The notes: generated by a model from the letters alone, not told the origin. Positions 11,921 to 23,315 are shown, counted from the first letter of the stretch. The stretch is DNA of 51,776 nt from Pseudomonas sp. GD03858 (GCF_029840925.1 NZ_JAOCDM010000029.1:1-51776); one strand, 5' to 3'. Program-made: numbers and translations.

Positions 11921-12385
11921 TCAGGCGCCCTTGAGCGCCTTGATCTTCGCCTGCAGCCCTTCAAGCGTCTGCTCGCCCATCAGTTGCTCACGCACCTTGC
12001 CCTTGTCGTCGATGATGTAGGTCACCGGCAGCGCCTCGCTGCGCGGCAGCTCGTAGCGCTCGGCCGGATCCTGCGCCAGCACCGTGAAGCCGATCCCCAG
12101 GGTATCGGAGGCGGCCTTGAGGTCGGCGCCCTGCAGACCGTCGAAGTTCACCCCCACCACCTTGATGCCCTGGGCTTCCCACTGCTTGGCCGCAGCGTTG
12201 AGCTCGGGGATTTCCGTGCGGCATGGGCCGCACCATTCGGCCCAGTAGTTGAGCACCAGCCAGTGGCCGTCGATCTGTTCGGCCTTAACCGTATTGCCGT
12301 GCTGGTCCACGCCGTAATCCGCACCGCAGCCGCCGAGCAACAGGCTCGCGGTGATGGCCAGTGCAGCTGCCAAACGCCTTGCCAT
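11921..12385 (-). CDS. TlpA/ResA-type thioredoxin-fold lipoprotein
   Basis: A 154-residue periplasm-facing thiol-disulfide oxidoreductase. The signal ends in LLLGGC, with C20 the likely lipid-attachment cysteine. The active site is WCGPC (C52 and C55) in LNYWAEWCGPCRTEIPEL, and the cis-proline loop is EALPVTYIID. Insertions and the short length fit the TlpA/ResA/DsbE group rather than cytoplasmic thioredoxin. It is divergent from arsC across 86 bp. The partner protein is unknown; a reductive role in the envelope is inferred from family. Confidence 0.88.
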   Translation of the reverse strand: MARRLAAALAITASLLLGGCGADYGVDQHGNTVKAEQIDGHWLVLNYWAEWCGPCRTEIPELNAAAKQWEAQGIKVVGVNFDGLQGADLKAASDTLGIGFTVLAQDPAERYELPRSEALPVTYIIDDKGKVREQLMGEQTLEGLQAKIKALKGA

Positions 12386-12471
12386 GGGTCAATCCTTCTC
12401 GAAGTTTTCAAGCATTGAAGTCGGTCGCTGCGGTTAGAATAGCCGCCACACCCTGCTGGATGCGACCCGTC

Positions 12472-13833
<1,362 letters not shown>

Positions 13834-13838
13834 TTTCC

Positions 13839-13942
13839 GGGGCTGCTCTGCAGCCCTTTCGCGACACAAGGCCGCTCCTACAGGGGTACGCGTACTCCTG
13901 TAGGAGCGGCCTTGTGTCGCGAATGGGCCGCACGGCGGCCCC
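13839..13942. repeat. REP inverted pair (family 1)
   Basis: Two REP units face each other around a short spacer (GTACGCGTAC). The left arm reads TTTCGCGACACAAGGCCGCTC and the right arm is its reverse complement with minor changes; GGGGC/GCCCC arms flank the outside. It lies between a plus-strand and a minus-strand gene that converge. Confidence 0.92.
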
Positions 13943-13949
13943 GGCGATC

Positions 13950-14621
13950 TCAGTGGTTGACGGTATGCGCCAGCATCACCGACAACTGGCATAGCGGCCG
14001 GCCGCTCTCTGCATGCCACTGATTGAACGCCTGCTGCACCAGCGCCAGGTCGCGCTGGCTGGTCGGCGGCTTGTCGATGATCTTCTGCGCGATTAGCGCC
14101 GCCGCCATGTCATCGGTAGGAATGAAGGTATCCTTGCCGACCATGCGCAGGAACCGCGGCGCCGACAACCCGCCCAACTGGTTGCCATGCTTGGCCAGGT
14201 ACTTCCACAGCCCGACGATGTCGGTCTCTGGCCAGTCGGCGATGAACGCGCCGAAACTGCCCTTCTCCTTCGCCATGTCGAGGATCATCTGCGCATTGCG
14301 CGGCACGCTCTTGAGCTTGCCCAGGTGGCGGATGATGCGCTCGTCGTGCATCAGCCGCTCCAGGTGCTCGGCGCCCATCAGCACCACCTTCTGCGGGTCG
14401 AAACCGAAGAACACCTGCTCGAACGCCGGCCACTTGGCGTCCACCAGGCTGTGCTTGAGCCCGGCGCGGAACACGCGCAGGGCCAGGGTCGACAGGTAGC
14501 GGTCGTCAGGGATGTCGCGCAGCTGCGCGGGCGTGCGCGGCTGCGGCAGGAAGGCTTCCAGCGCCTGGGCCGAGCCGAAGCGGTTCAGGCAGTACTCGTG
14601 CAACCACTGGTAGTCGCGCAT
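13950..14621 (-). CDS. DNA-3-methyladenine glycosylase I family protein
   Basis: A 223-residue protein with the Tag-like helix-hairpin-helix fold of alkyl-base DNA glycosylases. Supporting segments are YLSTLALRVFRAGLKHSLVDAKWPAFEQVFFGFDP, which matches the Tag core (region of aromatic and W-P residues), the LMHDERIIRHLGKLKSVPRNAQ stretch, and LGGLSAPRFLRMVGKDTFIPTDDM. The C-terminal zinc-binding cysteines of E. coli Tag are not obvious, so this is the divergent pseudomonad form. It starts 4 bp after the ttcA stop and is likely in an operon with it. Confidence 0.8.
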   Translation of the reverse strand: MRDYQWLHEYCLNRFGSAQALEAFLPQPRTPAQLRDIPDDRYLSTLALRVFRAGLKHSLVDAKWPAFEQVFFGFDPQKVVLMGAEHLERLMHDERIIRHLGKLKSVPRNAQMILDMAKEKGSFGAFIADWPETDIVGLWKYLAKHGNQLGGLSAPRFLRMVGKDTFIPTDDMAAALIAQKIIDKPPTSQRDLALVQQAFNQWHAESGRPLCQLSVMLAHTVNH

Positions 14622-14625
14622 GGGC

Positions 14626-15450
14626 TCAGATGTTCAGCACGTCGAGGAAACGCGGGGTGGCGCTCTCGTCGATCTTCAGGCTGGTGAAGTCGAACAGGTT
14701 GCGATCGGCCAGCTGCGACGGCGCGACGTTCTGCAGGGCGCGGAAGATGCTCTCGGTACGGCCCGGGTGCTTGCGCTCCCACTCCACCAGCATGTCCTTG
14801 ACCACCTGGCGCTGCAGGTTTTCCTGCGAACCGCACAGGTTGCACGGGATGATCGGGAATTCCTTCATGTCCGAGTAGGCCTGGATGTCCTTCTCGCTGC
14901 AGTAGGCCAGCGGGCGGATCACCACGTTGCGGCCATCGTCGGCGCGCAGCTTCGGCGGCATGCCCTTGAGCGCGCCGTTGAAGAACATGTTGAGGAAGAA
15001 GGTCTCGACGATGTCGTCGCGGTGGTGACCCAGGGCCATCTTGGTCGCGCCGATCTCGTCGGCGAAGGTGTACAGGGTACCGCGACGCAGGCGCGAGCAC
15101 AGCGAACAGGTGGTCTTGCCCTCGGGCACCAGTTCCTTGACCACCGAGTAGGTGTCCTTCTCGACGATGTGGTACTCGACGCCCAGCTCTTTCAGGTAAG
15201 CCGGCAGCACGTGCTCGGGGAAGCCCGGCTGCTTCTGGTCCATGTTCACCGCGACGATGTCGAACTTGATCGGCGCCACCTTCTGCAGGTGCAACAGAAC
15301 GTCGAGCATGGTGTAGCTGTCCTTGCCGCCGGACAGGCAGACCATGACCTTGTCGCCATCCTCGATCATGTTGTAGTCGGTGATGGCTTCGCCGGCGAGA
15401 CGACGCAGGCGTTTTTGCAGTTTGTTCTGGTTGACCGAGAGGGTGCCCAT
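14626..15450 (-). CDS. ttcA: tRNA 2-thiocytidine(32) synthetase TtcA
   Basis: Iron-sulfur dependent tRNA thiolase that makes s2C at position 32. From ATG 15450 ([15 protein letters not shown]) the protein has 274 residues; a longer frame starting nine codons upstream lacks support. The PP-loop ATP site is [12 protein letters not shown] (S40-S45). The 4Fe-4S ligands are in CSLC (C115, C118) and CNLC (C203, C206). [17 protein letters not shown] is the second conserved PP-loop family motif. Confidence 0.95.
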   Translation of the reverse strand: MGTLSVNQNKLQKRLRRLAGEAITDYNMIEDGDKVMVCLSGGKDSYTMLDVLLHLQKVAPIKFDIVAVNMDQKQPGFPEHVLPAYLKELGVEYHIVEKDTYSVVKELVPEGKTTCSLCSRLRRGTLYTFADEIGATKMALGHHRDDIVETFFLNMFFNGALKGMPPKLRADDGRNVVIRPLAYCSEKDIQAYSDMKEFPIIPCNLCGSQENLQRQVVKDMLVEWERKHPGRTESIFRALQNVAPSQLADRNLFDFTSLKIDESATPRFLDVLNI

Positions 15451-15607
15451 AGCGCTTGGATCCGCGAGGTGTGACAAAAGCCGACTATTTTACGCACAAA
15501 GCGCACGGTGCAGTAGGACATTCCGATAAAGACTTCAAGGGAATCAGTACCGGGCCTGACAGCGCGATTTGCTCTAAAAAGCAGGTTTTATGCCGGGAAC
15601 GACTTCC

Positions 15608-15613
15608 TATACT
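15608..15613 (+). promoter_or_regulatory. Possible -10 element (TATACT) before Yip1-family gene
   Basis: TATACT is a near-consensus -10, located 102 bp before the start codon. The -35 region (TTTTAT at about 15586) is weak, so the promoter is tentative. Confidence 0.3.
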
Positions 15614-15715
15614 GCGACATAAGGCCACATTGCCGTAATGATCGGTGTTTCCTGGCCTCGGGCCACAGGCGCTCCATCTGGGGGGCGTTTGGCAACGACG
15701 ATAGGAGTGACCAGT

Positions 15716-16315
15716 ATGATTCATCACGTTGTTGGGCTGTTCACCCACCCTGACCAGGAGTGGCGGGAGATCCGTGGCGAGGAAGAAAGCATCAGCCACA
15801 TGTACCTGACCCATACGCTGATCCTGGCGGCGATCCCCGCCGTCTCGGCGTTCATCGGCACCACCCAGGTCGGCTGGGTGATCGGCGACCGGCCAGCGGT
15901 GATGCTGACCATGGAAAGCGCACTGTGGATGAGCATCATGTCGTACCTGGCGATGCTCGCCGGGGTCGCGGTGATGGGCGCCTTCATCCACTGGATGGCG
16001 CGCACCTACGACGCCAACCCGAGCATGGCGCAGTGCATCGCGTTCGCCACCTACACCGCCACCCCGCTGTTCATCGGCGGTCTCGCGGCGCTGTACCCGC
16101 ACCTGTGGCTGGGCATGCTGATCGGCACGGCGGCGATCTGCTACACGGTGTACCTGCTGTATGTCGGCTTGCCGACCTTCATGAACATACCGTCGGATGA
16201 AGGCTTCCTGTTCTCCAGCTCGGTGCTGGCGGTGGGCCTGGTGGTACTGGTGGCGATCATGGCCTCGACCGTGATCATCTGGGGACTGGGCGTGGGGCCC
16301 GTCTATACCAACTGA
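15716..16315 (+). CDS. Yip1-family integral membrane protein
   Basis: A 199-residue protein with about five transmembrane segments: LILAAIPAVSAFIGTT, SIMSYLAMLAGVAVMGAFIHWMA, AFATYTATPLFIGGLAAL, MLIGTAAICYTVYLLYVGL and LAVGLVVLVAIMASTVIIWGLGV. The start (MIHHVVGLFTHPDQEW) is set by AGGAG 7-8 bp upstream. The N-terminal H-P-D-x-E-W and the central ATYTATP segment are typical of bacterial Yip1-domain proteins, whose role is not established. It stands alone, divergent from ttcA. Confidence 0.85.
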   Translation: MIHHVVGLFTHPDQEWREIRGEEESISHMYLTHTLILAAIPAVSAFIGTTQVGWVIGDRPAVMLTMESALWMSIMSYLAMLAGVAVMGAFIHWMARTYDANPSMAQCIAFATYTATPLFIGGLAALYPHLWLGMLIGTAAICYTVYLLYVGLPTFMNIPSDEGFLFSSSVLAVGLVVLVAIMASTVIIWGLGVGPVYTN

Positions 16316-16355
16316 CGCATACCTATCAGATCCAACCAACACTGGGGCATCACCC

Positions 16356-16380
16356 GAGGCCGCCGCAAGGCGGCTTCGTT
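16356..16380 (+). terminator. Probable terminator after Yip1-family gene
   Basis: GCCGCC-GCAA-GGCGGC forms a stable tetraloop hairpin followed by TTCGTTT. The T-run is interrupted, so termination efficiency is uncertain. Confidence 0.55.
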
Positions 16381-16455
16381 TCGTGCGCCTGACCGGCGGC
16401 TCGGCAGCCGGCCCTCGCCTGCGGCATAATGCCCGGTCAGGAGAACCACCCCGCC

Positions 16456-16950
16456 ATGCCCGAGCTGCTCAGACAACGCGTCGAAACCTGTTACCAGCAA
16501 GCCGAAACCTTCTTCAAACGCACCTTCCCGCGCCCGCAAGTCAGCTTCAAGCTGCGCGGACAGAAAGCCGGTGTCGCCCACCTGCACGAGAACCTGCTGC
16601 GCTTCAACCTGCAGCTGTACCGCGAGAACCAGGAAGACTTCCTGCGCCAGACCGTGGCTCACGAGGTCGCTCATCTGGTGGCCCACCAATTGTTCGGTGA
16701 CCGCATCCAGGCCCATGGCGAGGAGTGGCAGCTGATCATGCGCGGGGTATACGAGCTGCCGCCGAACCGTTGCCACAACTATGAAGTGCAGCGGCGGGTG
16801 GCGACGCGCTACATCTATCGCTGCCCGTGCCCGCAGAGCGACTTTCCGTTCACCGCCCAGCGGCACAAACTGGTGCGCCAGGGGCGGCGGTATCTGTGCC
16901 GGCGGTGTCGGGAGATTCTGGTGTACAGCGGCGAAACCCGCGTCGAGTAG
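16456..16950 (+). CDS. SprT-family zinc metalloprotease-like protein
   Basis: A 164-residue SprT-like protein. The start is ATG 16456 (MPELLRQRVE), with CAGGAGAA upstream; an earlier in-frame ATG at 16429 lacks a good site. The zinc-protease helix is HEVAH (H69, E70, H73) with a further H in AHGEEWQLIMR. Cysteines in YRCPCPQ and LCRRCREI form the C-terminal zinc ribbon. Bacterial SprT substrates are unknown; the eukaryotic relative Spartan cuts DNA-protein crosslinks. Confidence 0.9.
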   Translation: MPELLRQRVETCYQQAETFFKRTFPRPQVSFKLRGQKAGVAHLHENLLRFNLQLYRENQEDFLRQTVAHEVAHLVAHQLFGDRIQAHGEEWQLIMRGVYELPPNRCHNYEVQRRVATRYIYRCPCPQSDFPFTAQRHKLVRQGRRYLCRRCREILVYSGETRVE

Positions 16951-17024
16951 ATGCCGGCTGCGAAGCTCATACATGCTCCTACAGGGGCGGTAGGCGTCCC
17001 CCCGGGGCATTGTGCAAGTGACAC

Positions 17025-17054
17025 AAAAAAAGGCGACCCGAGGGTCGCCTTTTT
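17025..17054. terminator. Bidirectional rho-independent terminator
   Basis: AGGCGACCC and GGGTCGCCT pair perfectly around a GA loop, with an A-run before and a T-run after. It serves the convergent sprT and dctA transcripts. Confidence 0.92.
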
Positions 17055-17069
17055 CATTTCATACCGCGA

Positions 17070-18569
<1,500 letters not shown>

Positions 18570-18622
18570 TTACAGGGTGTGAATGCCCCGGGACGGGGCG
18601 AAAATGCCGGCAGAAAATGGCG

Positions 18623-18646
18623 GATTTCCGCCCGATGGCGGAAATC
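18623..18646. promoter_or_regulatory. Candidate enhancer dyad for dctA
   Basis: GATTTCCGCC, a 4-bp spacer and GGCGGAAATC form a perfect palindrome centred about 120 bp upstream of the predicted RpoN start site. This distance suits an activator such as DctD, but the binding protein is inferred. Confidence 0.5.
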
Positions 18647-18699
18647 GTACAGGGCAGGTTGGCGGGAATCCGCCTCAGAGGTGTTCAGTGGGAGGGTCG

Positions 18700-18781
18700 G
18701 TGGGAGCGGGCTTGCCCTGCGATGAGGACCGCGCCGGATGGCAGCGGCTTCGCCGGTATCGCGGGGCTAGCCCGCTCCCAC
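18700..18781. repeat. REP inverted pair (family 2)
   Basis: TGGGAGCGGGCTTGCCCTGCG and its imperfect inverse CGCGGGGCTAGCCCGCTCCCA flank a 37-bp spacer between dctA and phoQ. The units differ from family 1 in the core (GGGCTTGCCC against GGCCTTGTGTC). Confidence 0.85.
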
Positions 18782-18809
18782 GCACCGCCCCCGCACTGGA
18801 AAGGCAGAA

Positions 18810-20150
18810 TCAATCGAGTCGGAAAGCGATACGGAACGCAGCCCCGCCCAACGGCGAATCGCCCAGGCTCAGCTCGGCGTCATAGCTGTCGATGATGTCC
18901 TTGACCACCGCCAGCCCGATCCCCTGCCCTGGGTGCTGGCGGTCCAGCCGCTCGCCGCGCTCGAGAATCCGTTCGCGTTGATCCGGCGGCACGCCCGGCC
19001 CATCGTCCTCGACGCACAGCTCCAGCAGCCCCGGCGACTGATGCAGGCTCACCCGCACTTGCCCCAGGCATAGCCGGTAGGCGTTTTCCAGCAGGTTGCC
19101 CAAGAGCTCCAGCAACGCGCCCTGCTCCATCGGCACCCGCGCCAGGGCCGGGATGGCGAGGTCGACCTCCACGCGCTTGTCGCGATAGACCTTGGCCAGG
19201 GTGCTGCACAGGCTGTCGAGCAACGGCCTGAGCTCGACCTGGTGGCGCACCAGGCCGCTCTTGCGCAGGCTGGCGCGTTGCAGCTGATAGTCGATCTGCT
19301 GGCTCATGCGCTCGATCTGGCTCTGCAGCACCCGCGCCTGCTCTCGATCACCCTGCTCCATGCTTTCGCCCACCCCCTGCAGCACCGCAAGCGGGGTCTT
19401 GAGGCTATGCGCAAGATCATCCAACGAGTCACGATAGCGCTGGCGCTGCTCGCGCTCGCTGCGCAGCAGGCGGTTAAGCGAGCCGGTCAGGCGCAGCAGT
19501 TCACGCGGGTGCTCGCGACTGAGCCCGTCCCGCGCCCCGCTTTCCACTTCGTCGAGTTCGGAACTGAGCCGGCGCAGCGAGCGCAACCCCCAGGTCAGGC
19601 CGGCCCAGAGCAGCACCATCAGCGCCAGCAATGCCGCGCCGAAGCCGAAGTAGAGCTTCTCGCGCAGGCCGTTAAGGGTGTCCTGGTACTCGCGCACCGG
19701 CTGCAGGGCGACGATGCTGAACGCCGCGCTCTTGCCACCGAGCAGCTTGACCTCGACGTCGTAGACGAAGAATTCCTCGCCGTCGTCCTGGTGGATGCGC
19801 GCAAACTCATTGCCGCGCCCGTCATAGCGCGGGTGATAGTTGATATTGCGATTGCGCGTGGCCCGCGACTGCCAGACCAGCTTGCCCTGGCGGTCGAAGA
19901 TGTAGCCGAGCAGGCCGGTGTAGGGCAGGTTGTAGCGCTCGTCCGGCAGCAGTGCAGGCATCTGCAACTGGCCACGCTCGACCCGCGCCGCGGAAATAAG
20001 AGTGGTCACGTCCGAGGCCAGGCGCTGCTCGATCGACTCCTGCAGCGCCAGGCTGAAGGCCTTCTGCAACGCCGGCAGCAACGCCAGCATGAACAGCAGC
20101 GCCAGCAACGCCGCGGCCAGCATCAGCCGCACCCGCAGCGAACGGATCAT
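18810..20150 (-). CDS. phoQ: Sensor histidine kinase PhoQ
   Basis: Inner-membrane kinase of 446 residues sensing low Mg2+ and cationic peptides. Transmembrane segments are about 8-28 and 167-188. The periplasmic sensor has an acidic stretch HQDDGEEFFVYDVEV (about 120-134), the kind of patch that binds divalent cations in PhoQ. HAMP is followed by H248 in DDLAHSLKTPLAVLQG and an ATPase domain with LGNLLENAYRLC, EDDGPGVP and GQGIGLAVVKDI. Its start overlaps the phoP stop by 4 bp. Identity rests on this fold plus the oprH-phoP-phoQ order. Confidence 0.95.
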   Translation of the reverse strand: MIRSLRVRLMLAAALLALLFMLALLPALQKAFSLALQESIEQRLASDVTTLISAARVERGQLQMPALLPDERYNLPYTGLLGYIFDRQGKLVWQSRATRNRNINYHPRYDGRGNEFARIHQDDGEEFFVYDVEVKLLGGKSAAFSIVALQPVREYQDTLNGLREKLYFGFGAALLALMVLLWAGLTWGLRSLRRLSSELDEVESGARDGLSREHPRELLRLTGSLNRLLRSEREQRQRYRDSLDDLAHSLKTPLAVLQGVGESMEQGDREQARVLQSQIERMSQQIDYQLQRASLRKSGLVRHQVELRPLLDSLCSTLAKVYRDKRVEVDLAIPALARVPMEQGALLELLGNLLENAYRLCLGQVRVSLHQSPGLLELCVEDDGPGVPPDQRERILERGERLDRQHPGQGIGLAVVKDIIDSYDAELSLGDSPLGGAAFRIAFRLD

Positions 20151-20824
20151 CGGCAGCGCTCGGTGAACAGGTAGCCCAGCCCGCGCACGGTGTCGATCGG
20201 CTTGAAGCCGTTGTCGCCCTCGAGCTTGCGGCGCAAACGGCCGATCAGCACCTCGATGACGTTCGGGTCGCGCTCCTCGTCATCCGGGTACAACTGCTCC
20301 ATCAGCCGGTCCTTGGCCACCACCTGCTGGTGATGACGCATGAGGTACTCGAGGATGCGGTATTCGTAGGCGGTCAGCGCCAGCGGTTGCTCGTCCAGGG
20401 TCGCCTGCTTGCGGTTGAGGTCAAGCACCAGCGGGCCGGCGGCGATGGTCGACTGGGTGAAGCCGCTGGAGCGGCGCAGCAAGGCGTTCAGGCGGGCTTC
20501 CAGTTCCTCGAACTGGAACGGCTTGACCACGTAGTCGTCGGCGCCGGCGGCCAGGCCCTCGACCTTGTCCTGCCAGTTGCCGCGGGCGGTGAGGATGAGG
20601 ATCGGGAAAGTCTGGCCGAGGCTGCGCAACTGGCGGATCAAATCCAGCCCGCTCATGCCCGGCAGACCCAGGTCGATCACCGCCAGGTCGTGGTTGTACT
20701 GCTCGGCCTGGTACAAGGCTTCTTCCGCGTTGGCCACCGCCTGCACCACATGGCCGCCCTCGCCGAGGCGGGTGAACAGGTGATGACGCAGCAGCGCCTC
20801 GTCCTCGACCACCAGCAATTTCAT
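20147..20824 (-). CDS. phoP: Response regulator PhoP
   Basis: OmpR-type regulator of 225 residues: receiver with VVEDEA, D51 in LAVIDLGLPGMSG and K in DDYVVKPFQFEE, then a winged helix (about 125-220) with ALTAYEYRILEYLM and EVLIGRLRRKLEG. It binds direct repeats with 11-bp periodicity; such repeats sit before oprH. ATG 20824 follows AAAGGAGAT. A REP pair lies between oprH and phoP and may lower phoPQ expression relative to oprH. Confidence 0.95.
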   Translation of the reverse strand: MKLLVVEDEALLRHHLFTRLGEGGHVVQAVANAEEALYQAEQYNHDLAVIDLGLPGMSGLDLIRQLRSLGQTFPILILTARGNWQDKVEGLAAGADDYVVKPFQFEELEARLNALLRRSSGFTQSTIAAGPLVLDLNRKQATLDEQPLALTAYEYRILEYLMRHHQQVVAKDRLMEQLYPDDEERDPNVIEVLIGRLRRKLEGDNGFKPIDTVRGLGYLFTERCR

Positions 20825-20849
20825 GTGGATCTCCTTTCAATAGGGAATG

Positions 20850-20922
20850 CCTGTACCGGCCTCATCGCGGGGCAAGCCCGCTCCCACGAGTCATGCACTC
20901 CCCGCGATGAGGCCGGTACAGG
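20850..20922. repeat. REP inverted pair (family 2) inside the oprH-phoPQ operon
   Basis: CCTGTACCGGCCTCATCGCG and CGCGATGAGGCCGGTACAGG are perfect inverse copies around a 33-bp centre. It sits within a known operon, where REP structures often stabilise the upstream mRNA and weaken read-through. Confidence 0.92.
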
Positions 20923-20934
20923 ATAACAGCGACC

Positions 20935-21540
20935 TCAGAACTTGTAGGTAGCCGCCAGGTAGGTCTGCGCGCTGCTGGTCAGGCGCAGGGTACCGTCCTT
21001 CGGCCCGCCGTGGGCGCCGATCTCGGTGGCGGCGTTGCTGCGCAGGTAACGGTAGCCCAGCTCCACCGAGGCGTTGTCGGTCACTTCCTGGATCACGCCG
21101 GCCTGCAGACCGACAGCGTAACCGTAGTCAGTATCGCGGCTGGCGCCTGGCGAGTCCTGGGTCAGCTTGGTCATGCCCAGGCTGCCGCCACCGAACAGTT
21201 TGGTGGTATCGCCCACCGGCAGGAACAGGTCGTAGCTGCCGAGGAGGTTCTCCTGGCGCAGCTTGACGCCGCCATGGTCGCCCGAGACGTTGTCGTAGGT
21301 CAGGTAGTAGCGGCCCTGATCGTTGATCCTGCCCAGGCGCGCGCCCCAGGTGCTGTCCTTGCCGATGATGCCGTCGGCGTTCAGGCCGTCGGTGTTGCGC
21401 TGCAGCAGGCCGGACTTGCGGACTTTGTCGCTGGTCTGGCCGTAGGTCAGGCTGGCGAAGTTGTCATCGGCCTGGGCAACGCTGGTGAGGCCGGCGGCGC
21501 AAACCGCCATGGCGGCGATCAGGGTGTTGAGCGTTTTCAT
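20935..21540 (-). CDS. oprH: Outer membrane protein OprH
   Basis: Small 8-stranded outer-membrane barrel, 201 residues, induced in low Mg2+ and known to stabilise lipopolysaccharide. An N-terminal signal (MKTLNTLIAAMAVCAAGLTSVAQA, cut after about residue 24) precedes alternating hydrophobic strands such as YYLTYDNVSGDH, NLLGSYDLFLPVG and ASVELGYRYLRS. The C-terminus ends in QTYLAATYKF, with the terminal phenylalanine required for barrel assembly. Four PhoP-box repeats lie upstream, and phoP-phoQ follow. Confidence 0.94.
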   Translation of the reverse strand: MKTLNTLIAAMAVCAAGLTSVAQADDNFASLTYGQTSDKVRKSGLLQRNTDGLNADGIIGKDSTWGARLGRINDQGRYYLTYDNVSGDHGGVKLRQENLLGSYDLFLPVGDTTKLFGGGSLGMTKLTQDSPGASRDTDYGYAVGLQAGVIQEVTDNASVELGYRYLRSNAATEIGAHGGPKDGTLRLTSSAQTYLAATYKF

Positions 21541-21585
21541 GGTTCAGGTACTCCGGGTTGGATGCGTTGTTGCTGTCTGGGGGCT

Positions 21586-21641
21586 AGAGTAGGGAGGGCG
21601 CCCTGAACCCCCGCTGAACCCGGCCTGAACCTTGGCTGAAC
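21586..21641 (-). promoter_or_regulatory. Four-repeat PhoP box and -10 of the oprH promoter
   Basis: Read on the minus strand, GTTCAG occurs four times at an exact 11-bp pitch (plus-strand starts 21603, 21614, 21625, 21636). Eleven bp after the last repeat is TACTCT (21591-21586), a plausible -10. This is the expected geometry of a PhoP box replacing a -35. Four half-sites suggest two adjoining dimers. The region is also the upstream region of the divergent hydrolase gene, whose ATG is 22 bp from the array. Confidence 0.85.
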
Positions 21642-21663
21642 GAACCGAAGAAGGAGCTCGACC

Positions 21664-22455
21664 ATGCGTACCCTGCTTGCCCTGGCCTTGTTGTGCAGCG
21701 CCAGCCTTGCCCAGGCGGCGGTGCAGACCCGCGAGATTCCCTATCAGGATGCCGACGGCAACCGCCTGGTCGGCTACTACGCCTACGACGACGCCATCGA
21801 GGGCAAGCGTCCGGGCGTGGTGGTGGTGCATGAATGGTGGGGCCTGAACGACTACGCCAAGCGCCGCGCTCGCGACCTCGCGGCACTGGGCTTCAACGCC
21901 CTGGCCATCGACATGTACGGCGACGGCAAGAACACCGAGCACCCCGCCGACGCCCAGGCGTTCATGGCGGCGGCGATGAAGGACCCGGCGGCGGCCGCCC
22001 GGCGCTTCGATGCCGGGCTTGAGCTGTTGAAGATCCAGCCCAATACCAACAAGCACCAGCTAGCGGCCATCGGCTACTGCTTTGGCGGCAAGGTGGTGCT
22101 GGATGCGGCGCGCCGGGGCGTGAAGCTCGATGGCGTGGTGAGCTTCCATGGCGCGCTGGCGACCCAGACACCGGCCAAGCCTGGGGTGATCCGGGCGAAG
22201 ATCCTGGTGGAGCACGGCGAGGCCGACAGCATGGTCACCCCGGAGCAGGTGGCGGCATTCAAGGCGGAGATGGATGCGGCCAAGGCGGACTACAAGTTCG
22301 TCGGGATTCCGGGGGCCAAGCATGGGTTTACCAACCCGGATGCGGATCGGTTGGGGCATGGCGGGCATGGCGGGCCGGATATCGGGTATGACAAGGCGGC
22401 TGATGAGAGTTCCTGGAAGGATATGCAGGCGTTCTTGAAGACGGCGTTTGACTGA
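21664..22455 (+). CDS. Secreted dienelactone hydrolase family protein
   Basis: An alpha/beta hydrolase of 263 residues with a signal peptide (MRTLLALALLCSASLAQA). The nucleophile is a cysteine, C139 in AAIGYCFGGKVV, with D187 (HGEADSMV) and H219 (GAKHGFTNP) completing the triad, the arrangement of dienelactone hydrolases. VVVVHEWWGLNDY forms the oxyanion region. The true substrate is unknown; no aromatic ring-cleavage genes are adjacent. GAAGGAGCTC precedes the ATG. The promoter must overlap the PhoP-box array, so PhoP control is possible. Confidence 0.88.
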   Translation: MRTLLALALLCSASLAQAAVQTREIPYQDADGNRLVGYYAYDDAIEGKRPGVVVVHEWWGLNDYAKRRARDLAALGFNALAIDMYGDGKNTEHPADAQAFMAAAMKDPAAAARRFDAGLELLKIQPNTNKHQLAAIGYCFGGKVVLDAARRGVKLDGVVSFHGALATQTPAKPGVIRAKILVEHGEADSMVTPEQVAAFKAEMDAAKADYKFVGIPGAKHGFTNPDADRLGHGGHGGPDIGYDKAADESSWKDMQAFLKTAFD

Positions 22456-22462
22456 AGATTTT

Positions 22463-22566
22463 GGGGCTGCTGCGCAGCCCTTTCGCGACACAAGGCCGCT
22501 CCTACAGGGGTACGCGTTCTTCTGTAGGAGCGGCCTTGTGTCGCGAAAGGGCCGCACAGCGGCCCC
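22463..22566. repeat. REP inverted pair (family 1)
   Basis: TTTCGCGACACAAGGCCGCTC and its inverse GAGCGGCCTTGTGTCGCGAAA, each with an outer GGGGC/GCCCC extension, around a TACGCGTTC spacer. It closely matches the copy at 13839. Confidence 0.93.
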
Positions 22567-22613
22567 AAAATCTGTGCTCCACCACCAGCCACCAGGCTGG
22601 CACAATACCCGCC

Positions 22614-23315
22614 ATGAACAGACTCCCCACCTGCTGCGCCCCGCTCCAGCACCACTGGCCCCTGCCCCGCCCGGTCCCCGGCGCGGTGCTGGTCAGCTGC
22701 GCCTTCGACCCGGCCCGCCTGGCCGACGACGACTTCCAGCGCGCCGGCATCGAGCAGACCGCCAGCCTGCAACGCTCGGTGGCCAAGCGCCAAGCCGAGT
22801 ACCTGGCCGGTCGGGTCTGCGCCCGCGAGGCACTGCAACGCCTGGATGGCCGCGACTATGTTCCGGCCACTCATGAAGACCGCTCGCCGATCTGGCCCGC
22901 CGGCATCCACGGCTCAATCACCCATGGCCAAGGCTGGGCTGCCGCCGTTGTCGCAGGCGACGACCGATGCCGCGGCCTGGGCCTGGACCAGGAAACCCTG
23001 CTCAGTGAAGAGCGCGCCGAACGCCTGGCCGGGGAAATCCTCACCCCCGCCGAACTGGAGCGCCTGGACCGCAGCCAGCAGGCGCTGGCCGTGACCCTGA
23101 CCTTCTCGCTCAAGGAAAGCCTGTTCAAGACCCTCTATCCGCTCACCAAACAGCGCTTCTATTTCGAACACGCCGAACTGCTGGCCTGGTCCGCCGACGG
23201 CCATGCCCGCCTGCGCCTGCTCACCGACCTGTCGGCCGAGTGGCACCACGGCGTCGAAATCGATGGCCAGTTCTGCCTGCAGGACGGCCATCTGCTCAGC
23301 TTGATCAGCGTCTAA
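22614..23315 (+). CDS. 4'-phosphopantetheinyl transferase (PcpS/EntD type)
   Basis: A 233-residue enzyme that transfers phosphopantetheine from CoA to carrier proteins; pseudomonads often use one such enzyme (PcpS) for both fatty-acid and secondary-metabolite carriers. The start is ATG 22614 (MNRLPTCCAPLQHHW), since the longer frame just reads through the REP pair. Motifs include GRVCAREAL, the GSITHGQGWAAAVV segment, the Mg2+ motif GLGLDQE and FSLKESLFKTLYP. The stop overlaps by 4 bp the convergent kinase gene. Confidence 0.9.
   Translation: MNRLPTCCAPLQHHWPLPRPVPGAVLVSCAFDPARLADDDFQRAGIEQTASLQRSVAKRQAEYLAGRVCAREALQRLDGRDYVPATHEDRSPIWPAGIHGSITHGQGWAAAVVAGDDRCRGLGLDQETLLSEERAERLAGEILTPAELERLDRSQQALAVTLTFSLKESLFKTLYPLTKQRFYFEHAELLAWSADGHARLRLLTDLSAEWHHGVEIDGQFCLQDGHLLSLISV

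Noticed and set aside
22461..22613. N-terminal extension of the phosphopantetheinyl transferase
   Set aside because: The 51 extra codons translate the REP pair (recurring AALCRERAA-type peptide); similar REP-derived extensions appear at other genes.
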